DNA from: Ga0077527 sp021300125 | GTDB lineage: Bacteria > Pseudomonadota > Gammaproteobacteria > Burkholderiales > SG8-41 | DNA: 8,588 nt | NCBI GenBank assembly: GCA_046339595.1 | Contig: JBKDUF010000055.1 | Location: 1 to 8,588, forward strand | Direction: 5' to 3' | Part shown: positions 1 through 5,972 of the stretch, piece after piece | Numbering within the stretch: position 1 is the stretch's first letter | How the letters are laid out: each line of letters starts with the position of its first letter | Translations under genes and position numbers: made by a program | Notes under the pieces: generated by a model | What the model was told of the DNA's origin: nothing | Databases searched by the model: none | The model's input: the letters and a program-made list of their open reading frames with translations, nothing else

Positions 1-279
1 GGCGCGATGAGCGCGGTGTGGTGCTTTTTCGGCGGGGACGGGGTCGCGGTGCTGGCGCTGGCGCCCAACGCCGAGCCGGTGGACATCGACGGCCGTCGCT
101 ATTTCGCGGTTCTGGTGCCCACGGCACCCGTGCCGATCGGCGGCGGCCTGCTCTATGTGCCGGTGGAGTGGGTCAAGCCCGCCGACATCGGCATCGAGCA
201 GCTCACCGAGATCTATGTCTCGATGGGATTGACGCCGCCGGTGAAGCGGGCGGTCAGCGTTTCAGGGGATGCGCGCTGA
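1..279 (+). CDS. DUF502 family membrane protein, C-terminal part (5' end outside window)
   Basis: The reading frame is open to the left window edge, so this is the 3' end of a longer gene; the ATG at position 7 is probably internal. The visible part resembles the C-terminal soluble portion of DUF502 proteins. It has the strand-turn VLVPTAPVPIGGGLLYVP, matching the family's 'VPTTPNPTSGF' block, followed by a helix and LTEIYVSMGLTPP, matching the family's terminal 'ALKYIISMGVVxP'. DUF502 proteins normally have two N-terminal membrane helices, which would lie upstream. Their biochemical function is unknown. The gene converges on the diguanylate cyclase gene. The assignment rests on motif memory only. 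Confidence 0.6.
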   Translation, partial: GAMSAVWCFFGGDGVAVLALAPNAEPVDIDGRRYFAVLVPTAPVPIGGGLLYVPVEWVKPADIGIEQLTEIYVSMGLTPPVKRAVSVSGDAR

Positions 280-540
280 AGTCGATGACTTTCGGCATGC
301 CGGTGCGAACCAGGGCGTTTGTTCCGGTGCAGGCACAGCAGATTGAAAGAGGCCAGCCTGGGGAATATGTTTTCAGTAACACCGTAAAGGTTTTTTTCGT
401 TGTAGAGCGGCGGCAGGTGCGAATGCTGCAGCGGGCGGCACCGGGAAAATGGGGGGGCGGCGGGGCAACGCGCCGGTCAGTCAGTGGCGCCCCTGGCCTG
501 CATGCAGCCGCTGGCGGTGCTGGTGTTGACCGGGCCGGAT
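280..540. other. Convergent intergenic region with G-rich tract
   Basis: This 261-bp stretch lies between the 3' ends of the DUF502 gene and the diguanylate cyclase gene. I see no convincing gene. It contains a T7 run at 391-397 with only a 3-bp stem before it (acc/ggt), so it is not a credible terminator. A G-rich tract at 443-464 has four G-runs of at least three with loops of 5, 1 and 4 nt, fitting the simple G-quadruplex pattern. A 7-bp inverted repeat (ccggtca 473-479, tgaccgg 527-533) has a 47-nt loop, too long for a standard terminator. Confidence 0.4.
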
Positions 541-1317
541 TCAGTCGGGCTCCGACTGCTGCTGCAGTTTGGCAGGCAGGGTGGAGACGGTATTTTTTCC
601 CATGTGCTTTGCGGTGTACAGCGCCTGGTCGGACTGGCGCAGCAGCTGCTCCAGGGATGTCTTGTCGGCGTGGATGATTTCTGCCGCTCCGATGCTCACG
701 CTGAATGCAATCAGCCGGCCCTCATTTTCGACGCGGGTGCCGGCGGTGGCGGCAAGGATTTTCCGTCCCAGGTGGATCGCGCCTTCAAGCGCAGTGTCGG
801 GCAGGACCATCACGAACTCCTCGCCGCCGATGCGGCCAATGATGTCGCTGTTTCGGGCGCACTGGCGCAGGGTTTTACCGAATGTATTCAGCACGAGGTC
901 GCCCCCGGCATGGCCATGGCTGTCGTTGATGCGCTTGAAATCGTCGATGTCGATGCTGATGGCCGAGAGCGGAGAAAGGTTGCGCGCGGCGATCCGGTGC
1001 GCTGTGTCCGCAGCGGAGAAAAAGGCATGCCGGGTCATCACGCCGGTGAGCATGTCAACAGTGGCAACGCGGCGGATTTCACTCTCCAGCGCGTGCAGCC
1101 GGAACAGCACCTCGACGACAAACCAGCTCACTGCCGAGGCGACCAGCAGGGGTACCAGCGCCGAAATGATCAGCTGCTGTGCCTCCGGGGGCGCACCCAG
1201 GGCCAGCGTCAGCGGATAGGTGATGCCCACCGAAAGCACCACGGAGGCGGCGGTCACGGCGGCCACCGTCCCGCCGCGCCCGAGGCGGATGATGATCCGG
1301 GTCAGCGTTTCACGCAT
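541..1317 (-). CDS. Membrane-anchored GGDEF diguanylate cyclase
   Basis: The 258-aa protein is predicted to make cyclic di-GMP from two GTP at the inner membrane. Two hydrophobic segments (about residues 18-40 and 48-70) form a small anchor with almost no periplasmic domain, followed by a short linker and one GGDEF domain (about 84-250). Key motifs are present: DMLTG near the domain start (88-92), the IDIDDFKRIND metal and nucleotide region (122-132), the active-site GGEEF (164-168) and a product-inhibition I-site RxxD (RNSD 155-158), exactly five residues before GGEEF. It therefore looks catalytically competent and feedback inhibited. No EAL domain or recognisable sensor is present. The start codon is 9 bp after the amidohydrolase stop, with only a weak ribosome site, so translational coupling is likely. 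The same gene could be read from internal starts, but only the full length gives both membrane segments. Confidence 0.93.
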   Translation of the reverse strand: MRETLTRIIIRLGRGGTVAAVTAASVVLSVGITYPLTLALGAPPEAQQLIISALVPLLVASAVSWFVVEVLFRLHALESEIRRVATVDMLTGVMTRHAFFSAADTAHRIAARNLSPLSAISIDIDDFKRINDSHGHAGGDLVLNTFGKTLRQCARNSDIIGRIGGEEFVMVLPDTALEGAIHLGRKILAATAGTRVENEGRLIAFSVSIGAAEIIHADKTSLEQLLRQSDQALYTAKHMGKNTVSTLPAKLQQQSEPD

Positions 1318-1326
1318 GAGGCCGGA

Positions 1327-2157
1327 TCAGGGCATCCTCCAGCCCAGCCACTCGCAGAGGCCGCGGCCGAGCACCCATTCCTTGTCGGATGCGCTGAGCC
1401 AGTCGGCCTGCTGCCACATCTCGACATGCTGGCGGTACGGCACCGGCGAGCGAGACCAGTCACTGCCCCAGAACAGGCGTTGCGGGCCGAAGGCGTCGAA
1501 GGCGCGCCGGGCGTAGGTCTGCGCGCGGCGGAAGGGGAAGGGTTCGCTGATGTAGCTGGGCAGGGCGCTCGCCTTGACCGCGACATTGGGGCGTTTGGCG
1601 ATGGGCAGCAGCTTGTCGAAGTGGCGGAAGGTTTCCTCTTCCGGCTTGCCGCTCGACAGCGCCATGTGATCCATCACGATCTTCAGGCCCGGATAACGCT
1701 CCGCAACCGTGTCGATGGCGTGCACAAAATCCTGCGGCACCAGCACCATCAGGTGGATGCCGAGTTTTTCGGCCTCGGCCCAGACCCAGTCGAACTTGCC
1801 CTCGATCAGCGGCTGTTGCAACACGGGAATATGGAAGGTGAATCGCATGCCGAACATGCCGGGTTGCTGCAGCCAGGTCTTGATCACCGCCCTGGCATCG
1901 GGCGCCTCCGGATTGAAGCGGCCCATGATCGCGAAGCGGTCAGGGTGCTGCTTCACCGCCTCGATCGCCAAGTCGTTGCGGTCGCCTTCCCAGGACGGCG
2001 GCACGATCACCACGCGGTCCACGCCGGCTTCGTCCATGTCCTTGAGCAGCTGTTCGTGTCCGAGCGGGATTTCGCGCTGCGCATGCGCACGCGCCGGCCA
2101 CGGCCGTTCCGGTGTGTTGGCGCCCCAGATGTGCACTTGTGAATCGACGATCAGCAT
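1327..2157 (-). CDS. Amidohydrolase_2 family (COG3618-like) TIM-barrel metal-dependent hydrolase
   Basis: The 276-aa protein is close to the normal family length and is predicted to be cytoplasmic. The first strand carries DSQVHIW (5-11), where the family usually has an HxH metal pair; here the first position is Gln7 and only His9 remains. Further expected elements are a conserved His in VMDH (His164), GSDW with the catalytic or metal-binding Asp (Asp233), and a C-terminal LGRGLCEWLGW corresponding to the family's 'LGxNAxRLFGW'. Relatives hydrolyse lactones or decarboxylate aromatic and cyclic acids; the substrate here cannot be told. The ATG is preceded by GGAG with good spacing. It lies 26 bp downstream of higA and 9 bp upstream of the diguanylate cyclase, so it may now be transcribed with the TA pair. 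Confidence 0.88.
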   Translation of the reverse strand: MLIVDSQVHIWGANTPERPWPARAHAQREIPLGHEQLLKDMDEAGVDRVVIVPPSWEGDRNDLAIEAVKQHPDRFAIMGRFNPEAPDARAVIKTWLQQPGMFGMRFTFHIPVLQQPLIEGKFDWVWAEAEKLGIHLMVLVPQDFVHAIDTVAERYPGLKIVMDHMALSSGKPEEETFRHFDKLLPIAKRPNVAVKASALPSYISEPFPFRRAQTYARRAFDAFGPQRLFWGSDWSRSPVPYRQHVEMWQQADWLSASDKEWVLGRGLCEWLGWRMP

Positions 2158-2183
2158 TGCTTCTCCGTTGGTGTGTGAGGGTT

Positions 2184-2489
2184 TTATTGTCGGGTCGCGA
2201 GTTCAGCCCACGGCCTTATTTTTGCCAGCTTATTGCCGAGGGCGCGTTCGGCCATTTCGGTATCGTAGGCGGCTTGCGCGCGCAACCAGTAACCGTTGGA
2301 AAGGCCAAAGAACCGGCACAGGCGCAGATCGGTGTCTGCGGTCACGGAGCGCCGTCCGGCGACGATTTCGCCGATGCGCTGTGCGGGCACGCCAATTTCC
2401 TTGGCGAGTCGGTACTGCGTGATGTCCATCGGCTTGAGGAATTCCTCAAGCAGGAGTTCGCCCGGGGTGACAGGATGCAATTTGCTCAT
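2184..2489 (-). CDS. higA: HigA-family antitoxin (HTH_3/XRE type)
   Basis: This 101-aa protein has the typical HigA layout. A short N-terminal segment (HPVTPGELLLEEFLKP, 5-20) precedes a helix-turn-helix (about 23-60, with RLAKEIGVPAQRIGEIVAGRR) and the family signature around GYWLRAQAAYDTEMA (66-80). It should bind and neutralise HigB and repress the operon through its HTH. The ATG at 2489 was chosen because AGGA overlaps the higB stop codon 7-8 nt upstream; a longer frame reading back into higB is an overlap artefact. The order toxin then antitoxin, with an 11-nt gap, is the classic higBA arrangement. The TAA stop lies 26 bp before the amidohydrolase. Confidence 0.93.
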   Translation of the reverse strand: MSKLHPVTPGELLLEEFLKPMDITQYRLAKEIGVPAQRIGEIVAGRRSVTADTDLRLCRFFGLSNGYWLRAQAAYDTEMAERALGNKLAKIRPWAELATRQ

Positions 2490-2500
2490 GGTGCTTGTCC

Positions 2501-2779
2501 TCAGTGGTAATCCACGATCTCGACGTTTTCGGCGCCTGATGTTGTCCAGCGAAAACACAGACGCCACTGGTCGTTGATGCGAATGCTGTGCTGGCCGGAA
2601 CGATTGCCTTTCAGTGCTTCCAGCCGATTGCCCGGTGGTATGCGCAGATCTTCCAGGCGGTCGGCGATTTCGAGTTGTCGCAGCTTGCGCCGTGCCCCCC
2701 CGGCGATGCTGGCAAAACGCCTGACGCGGTTGCCTCGAGCCAGTGCTTCGGTTTCGGCGCATTGAAACGACTTGATCAT
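2501..2779 (-). CDS. higB: HigB-family toxin (RelE superfamily mRNA interferase)
   Basis: This 92-aa protein is the usual HigB size. The diagnostic C-terminal half is present: RIPPGNRLEALKG (47-57), then SIRINDQWRLCFRW (65-78) and the terminal VEIVDYH (86-92). Family members cleave mRNA on the ribosome. The gene is upstream of higA, the reverse of the relBE order. There is no Shine-Dalgarno sequence before the ATG, and a good promoter places the predicted transcript start at or within 1 nt of the A of the ATG (see promoter entry). Leaderless translation of the toxin beside a strong ribosome site on higA would favour antitoxin excess. The protein looks intact. Confidence 0.93.
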   Translation of the reverse strand: MIKSFQCAETEALARGNRVRRFASIAGGARRKLRQLEIADRLEDLRIPPGNRLEALKGNRSGQHSIRINDQWRLCFRWTTSGAENVEIVDYH

Positions 2780-2939
2780 GACTGATAGTAACGCGCTGCG
2801 TGATTATTGTAAAACCACTCTTCAGAAGGTGGTGGCTGACGGGGTGTTCAAACTGCTGCAGAATCCGGCAGGCATTGGTCCGGATGGATTCAAGCCTTCC
2901 TTCGATGCGGGTTTAATCATAACCAATTGTTTTTATTGA
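2778..2939 (+). CDS. Possible small protein of 53 aa, unrecognised
   Basis: An ATG at 2778, which overlaps the higB ATG on the opposite strand, opens a 53-codon frame ending at TGA 2937-2939, eight bases before the thiamine-diphosphate enzyme. The product starts MTDSNALRDYCK, has a plausible amphipathic helix (LRDYCKTTLQKVVADGVFKLLQ) and ends in LIITNCFY. Its third-position GC is clearly below that of neighbouring genes. I do not recognise it and no Shine-Dalgarno sequence is visible. It could be a real small protein, the remnant of a longer gene disrupted when higBA arrived, or chance. Confidence 0.22.
   Translation: MTDSNALRDYCKTTLQKVVADGVFKLLQNPAGIGPDGFKPSFDAGLIITNCFY
2785..2813 (-). promoter_or_regulatory. 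Predicted sigma70 promoter of higBA, possibly with operator
   Basis: On the minus strand the -35 element is TTTACA (2813-2808, 5/6 to consensus) and the -10 element is TACTAT (2790-2785, 4/6), with an ideal 17-bp spacer. Counting from the -10 gives a start near 2778-2779, which is the A of the higB ATG, so the mRNA should be leaderless. Inside the spacer is a short inverted repeat, ACGC-GCT-GCGT (2791-2801), placed where HigA binding would block polymerase. The operator role is inferred. Confidence 0.5.
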
Positions 2940-2946
2940 TAAATTT

Positions 2947-4494
2947 ATGAACGGTGCCGAAAGCCTCGTGCGCACGCTGGTCAATGGTGAAGTCAATGTC
3001 TGCTTCGCCAACCCCGGCACTTCCGAAATGCATTTTGTCTCCGCGCTGGATCGCGTCGAGGGCGTGCGCTGCATTCTCGGCCTGTTCGAAGGTGTGGTCA
3101 CCGGAGCGGCGGACGGCTATTACCGCATGGCGGGCAAGCCGGCTGCGACGCTGCTGCACCTCGGACCGGGGCTCGGCAACGGGCTGGCCAACCTGCACAA
3201 CGCCAAAAAGGCGCGCTCGGGCATGGTCAACATCGTCGGCGAGCACGCGAGTTACCACATCCGGCACGATGCGCCGCTCACCGCCGACATCGAAGGCGTG
3301 GCGCGGCCGATGTCGGACTGGGTGCTGACCTCGCGTTCCTCAAGGGCGGTGGCCGGTGACGGTGCGCAGGCGATCACTGCGGCGCGTACTGCACCAGGGC
3401 AGATCGCGACGCTGATCCTGCCCGCCGACACCGCCTGGGGTGAGGCCGACGGCCCGGCCGCAGTGGCCGCACCGCAGCCGCGGACCACGGTGGACGGCGC
3501 GGCGATTGATGCTGCGGCCCAGGTGCTGCGTTCCGGCAGACCTGCGGCGATCCTGCTCGGCGGCGCCGCGCTACGCGGCAAGGCGCTGGACTGGGCGGGG
3601 CGCATCGCCGCGAAGACCGGCTGCACGCTGCTCTGTGAATACAACAACGCACGCATGGAGCGCGGCGCGGGCAGGGCGGTCGTCAGGCAGCTGCCCTTTG
3701 CCGTGGATGCCGCGCTGGCGGTGCTGAAGGATGTGCGCGAACTCGTGCTGGTCGGCGCGAAAACGCCGGTGTCGTTTTTTGCCTATCCCGGCAAGCCCAG
3801 CGTGCTGGTCCCCGAAGGCTGTCACGTGACCCGAGTGGCGGGCGCCGAAGCCGACCTTGAGCAGGCGCTCGAAGCGCTGGCCGATGTCCTGGGGGCGCGT
3901 GGCGCCGCGCCACGGGTCAATGCCGCCAGCCATGACACGGCGCTGCCCAGCGGTGCGGTCACGCTCGAAGGCCTGGGCGCGCTGTTCAATTCGCTGCTGC
4001 CCGAGGATGCAGTGGTGATCGACGAGGCGGTGACCAGTGGCCGTGCCTTTACCGGCGCGATGATGGGCGCACGGCCACACGACTGGCTCAACATCATGGG
4101 TGGTTCCATCGGCTGGGGGCCGGCCGCCGCCACCGGCGCCGCGATTGCCGCGCCGGGGCGCAAGGTGGTCGCCTTCGAAGGCGACGGCAGCGCGCAATAC
4201 ACGCTGCAGGCGCTGTGGACGATGGCGCGCGAGAGCCTCGATGTGACGATGGTGGTGTTCGCCAACCGCGCCTACAAGATCCTGCTGGGCGAACTGAATA
4301 ATGTCGGTGCTGCCGCGCCCGGTGCCAATGCCCGTTCGATGCTGACCCTCGACCGGCCCGACCTGGACTGGGTTGCGCTGGCGAAAGGTTATGGCGTGGA
4401 GGCAGGCCGTGCGGCAACACTGGACGAACTGGCCACGCAGTTCCGCCGAGGGCTCGCCGTCAACGGCCCGTATCTGGTCGAACTGCTGATGTAG
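2947..4494 (+). CDS. Thiamine-diphosphate-dependent enzyme, acetolactate synthase/benzoylformate decarboxylase superfamily
   Basis: At 515 aa this is shorter than IlvB (about 550-590) and close to benzoylformate decarboxylase-like members, with the expected three-domain order. The N-terminal pyrimidine-binding domain carries NPGTSE (22-27) and the cofactor-activating glutamate in GLFEGVVTGAADGY (Glu48). A central domain (about 185-315) follows. The C-terminal diphosphate-binding domain carries GDGSAQYTL (412-420), with the metal-binding Asn at VFANRAYKIL (Asn440); the usual NN pair is AN here. Members condense or decarboxylate 2-keto acids. Absence of a regulatory ilvN-type subunit argues against branched-chain amino acid synthesis, and databases often label this subgroup simply 'acetolactate synthase large subunit'. 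The start fits the family N-terminus (MNGAESLVRTL), but no Shine-Dalgarno sequence is seen in the AT-rich leader. It shares a junction with the methyltransferase, whose ribosome site overlaps this stop codon, so the two form an operon. Confidence 0.9.
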   Translation: MNGAESLVRTLVNGEVNVCFANPGTSEMHFVSALDRVEGVRCILGLFEGVVTGAADGYYRMAGKPAATLLHLGPGLGNGLANLHNAKKARSGMVNIVGEHASYHIRHDAPLTADIEGVARPMSDWVLTSRSSRAVAGDGAQAITAARTAPGQIATLILPADTAWGEADGPAAVAAPQPRTTVDGAAIDAAAQVLRSGRPAAILLGGAALRGKALDWAGRIAAKTGCTLLCEYNNARMERGAGRAVVRQLPFAVDAALAVLKDVRELVLVGAKTPVSFFAYPGKPSVLVPEGCHVTRVAGAEADLEQALEALADVLGARGAAPRVNAASHDTALPSGAVTLEGLGALFNSLLPEDAVVIDEAVTSGRAFTGAMMGARPHDWLNIMGGSIGWGPAAATGAAIAAPGRKVVAFEGDGSAQYTLQALWTMARESLDVTMVVFANRAYKILLGELNNVGAAAPGANARSMLTLDRPDLDWVALAKGYGVEAGRAATLDELATQFRRGLAVNGPYLVELLM

Positions 4495-4505
4495 GAGGGA
4501 CGACC

Positions 4506-5105
4506 ATGCACGAAACCGGCAAGACCATTGCCCGCCGCCTGCACGATGCGCGTTTTGCCACACGCTACTTCACCGGCGATGGCATCGACATCGGCTCCGG
4601 GCCGGATCCGCTGGCGTAATACCACGAGTTTTTTCCGTTGATGAAGTCCTGCCGCGCCTGGGACCTGAAGGACGGTGACGCTCAGAAGATGTCCGGCGTG
4701 GCCGACGCCAGCTTCGACTTTGTGCATTCCTCGCACTGCCTCGAACACCTGCGCGACCCGCGCGAGGTGCTCGGTCACTGGCTGCGCATCCTGAAGTGGG
4801 GCGGACACCTCATCTGCGTGGTGCCGGATGAGGATCTCTACGAGCAGGGTGTGTTTCCGTCCACGTTCAATGCCGACCACAAGCACACCTTCACCGTCCA
4901 CAAGCGCAAGTCCTGGTCCCCGGTGAGCATCAACCTGCTCGATTTGCTGGCAGGCCTGGAGCCCGAAGCGCGCGTGCTGAAGATCGAACTGCTGGATGCG
5001 ACTTACCGCTACCGCCTTGCCGCCCATCCGGAGAAACGCATTGACCAGACGATGACGCCGGTGGGGGAGTGCGCGATCGAGTTTGTGGTGCAGCGGGTGG
5101 GGTAA
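4506..5105 (+). pseudogene. Class I SAM-dependent methyltransferase (Methyltransf_11-like) interrupted by in-frame TAA
   Basis: The complete frame would give about 199 aa, but codon 38 is TAA (4617-4619). Before the stop is motif I, GIDIGSGPDPL (26-36), which binds S-adenosylmethionine. After it, in the same frame, the rest of the fold continues: EFFPLMKSCRAWDLKDGDAQ (the acidic motif II region), FDFVHSSHCLEHLRDP and GGHLICVVPDEDLYEQG. A unique tail ends VGECAIEFVVQR. No frameshift is needed: one base change, for example CAA or GAA to TAA, would explain the break. The start has an excellent ribosome site (GGAGG, 7-8 nt upstream) overlapping the stop of the thiamine-diphosphate enzyme. Intact signals and coding pattern beyond the stop suggest a very recent mutation or a sequencing error. 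A restart at ATG 4638 would lack motif I and has no ribosome site. The substrate is unknown. Confidence 0.85.
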
Positions 5106-5186
5106 GGGTAGCGTAATGAGATAAAAAAAACTTTTAAATCAATAAGTTATGATGTTTCAATGAGTGACGCAAACAGCAGGCGCGTG

Positions 5187-5215
5187 TTGACGGCCACTTC
5201 CACGCAGCCTAGACT
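5187..5215 (+). promoter_or_regulatory. Predicted sigma70 promoter of the abrB-doc toxin-antitoxin operon
   Basis: TTGACG (5187-5192, 5/6) and TAGACT (5210-5215, 4/6) are separated by exactly 17 bp. The predicted start is near 5222, giving a leader of about 30 nt before the antitoxin ATG. Upstream (5120-5160) is AT-rich, which could help as an UP-like region. Confidence 0.6.
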
Positions 5216-5217
5216 CT

Positions 5218-5238
5218 GTAATTACTGACGTTATAACG
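5218..5238. promoter_or_regulatory. Two adjacent perfect palindromes, candidate autoregulatory operator
   Basis: GTAATTAC (5218-5225) covers the predicted transcription start, and CGTTATAACG (5229-5238) lies 3 bp downstream, both before the antitoxin gene. AbrB-type antitoxins, alone or with Doc, commonly repress their own promoter by binding palindromes in this position. The binding itself is inferred. Confidence 0.5.
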
Positions 5239-5252
5239 CAGCGGGGTGCAGC

Positions 5253-5477
5253 ATGCTCAAGGTAAAAGTGACCGCAATCGGCAATTCGATGGGCATCGTG
5301 CTCCCCAAGGAAGCGCTGGCAAAGTTGCGCGCTGAAAAAGGTGATGTGCTGTATCTGGTCGAGACCCCGGAAGGGCTGATGCTCACGCCTTACCAGCAGG
5401 ATTTCGAGGCGCAGATGGATGCCGCCGGCAAGGTCATGAAGAAGTATCGCAACGCGCTGCGGGAACTGGCGAAGTAA
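5253..5477 (+). CDS. SpoVT/AbrB-domain antitoxin, partner of Doc-type toxin
   Basis: This 74-aa protein begins directly with a swapped-hairpin AbrB DNA-binding domain (about 3-46). Diagnostic residues are VTAIGNSMGIVLPKE (6-20), followed by GDVLYLVETPEGLMLTP (30-46). A charged C-terminal helix (50-73) is the likely region that wraps and inhibits the toxin. It would act as DNA-binding repressor and antidote. The ATG has a modest GGGG-type ribosome site. The gene is followed after 12 nt by the Doc-family toxin, the standard antitoxin-first order. It is named by domain because P1 Phd belongs to a different fold. Confidence 0.9.
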   Translation: MLKVKVTAIGNSMGIVLPKEALAKLRAEKGDVLYLVETPEGLMLTPYQQDFEAQMDAAGKVMKKYRNALRELAK

Positions 5478-5489
5478 GCCGGTTCGGCC

Positions 5490-5903
5490 ATGCCACGTAA
5501 ACCTGGCGCCAAGGGCGAGCCGCGTTGGGTATTGCCTGAAGCCGTCAACGCCATTCACCAGATGCTGATTGCCGAGCACGGCGGGCTTTCAGGTGTGCGC
5601 GATCAGGGCTTGCTCGATTCGGCCTTGGCCCGTCCGCGACAGCAGGCAGTCCACGGAGAAAAAACCACACTGTTTCAATTGGCCGCGGCCTACGGCTACG
5701 GTCTTGCCCGCAACCATCCCTTTGTCGATGGCAACAAGCGGATTGCGCTGGCTGTCAGTGCCGTGTTTCTGGAGATCAACGGTTATTCACTGAACGCGCC
5801 GGAGGCGGAGGCTGTGGTCGTCTTTCAGCAACTGGCTTCGGGTGGGCTGACGGAAGCAGCGCTGGCGGCGTGGCTGGAAGGATCGTCGGTCGCTGCTGCG
5901 TAG
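5490..5903 (+). CDS. doc: Doc-type toxin (death-on-curing, Fic superfamily)
   Basis: The 137-aa single-domain Fic protein fits the Doc size. The N-terminal block is PEAVNAIHQMLIAEHGGLSGVRDQGLLDSALARP (16-49). The catalytic loop is HPFVDGNKR (76-84), with His76, Asp80, Asn82 and the Doc-typical Lys83, where AMP-transferring Fic proteins have Gly. P1 Doc, with the same Lys, phosphorylates EF-Tu and stops translation, so kinase-like activity is expected here; this is inference by family. There is no inhibitory helix motif inside the protein, so control must come from the AbrB partner just upstream. All active-site residues are intact. The final residues (GSSVAAA) are low complexity. Confidence 0.93.
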   Translation: MPRKPGAKGEPRWVLPEAVNAIHQMLIAEHGGLSGVRDQGLLDSALARPRQQAVHGEKTTLFQLAAAYGYGLARNHPFVDGNKRIALAVSAVFLEINGYSLNAPEAEAVVVFQQLASGGLTEAALAAWLEGSSVAAA

Positions 5904-5946
5904 GGCGGATCAGCTGGCCAGAAACCTTACCCTGGCCCCTGTGATT

Positions 5947-5972
5947 CCTAACGTTTGAATTAGCGGCCGGCC
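5947..5972 (-). other. attC half-site (R'/L' arm only) ending cassette A
   Basis: Read on the minus strand, GGCCGCTAATTCAAAC leads into GTTAGGA (5953-5947), resembling the 3' arm of an attC site. On the plus strand CCTAACGTTTGAATT matches the same arm in the two complete sites at 7141 and 7840. The matching R''/L'' arm (about GCCYAAC plus complementary sequence) is not visible upstream; instead the hydrolase coding sequence runs directly into this arm and its TAA stop lies inside it. The last base of R' is also non-consensus. The site is probably truncated and poorly recombinogenic. Confidence 0.55.

Noticed and set aside
473..533. Inverted repeat CCGGTCA/TGACCGG as a terminator or mobile-element end
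   Set aside because: The loop is 47 nt, there is no T-run, and there is no transposase or target-site duplication.
285..677. Plus-strand frame after the DUF502 gene starting MTFGMPVRTRAF
   Set aside because: It overlaps the 3' end of the diguanylate cyclase by 137 bp on the other strand, turns low-complexity after about 55 residues, and has no recognisable family.
484..2142. Long plus-strand open frame of 552 codons
   Set aside because: It is antisense to the diguanylate cyclase and amidohydrolase, both with clear family motifs; its product is low-complexity and typical of a shadow frame in high-GC DNA.
2490..2762. N-terminal extension of HigA to a start at 2762
   Set aside because: It would overlap nearly all of higB; the product there is Arg-rich and non-homologous, while ATG 2489 has a proper ribosome site.
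3571..4563. Minus-strand open frame of 330 codons
   Set aside because: It is antisense to the thiamine-diphosphate enzyme, whose cofactor motifs are unmistakable.
4638..5105. Downstream methyltransferase frame as an intact independent gene
   Set aside because: It lacks the SAM-binding motif I, has no ribosome site, and is in frame with the well-initiated upstream part.
5916..5937. Hairpin GGCCAG/CTGGCC after doc as a terminator
   Set aside because: It has only 6 bp with a 10-nt loop and no following T-run, so it is not convincing as an intrinsic terminator.
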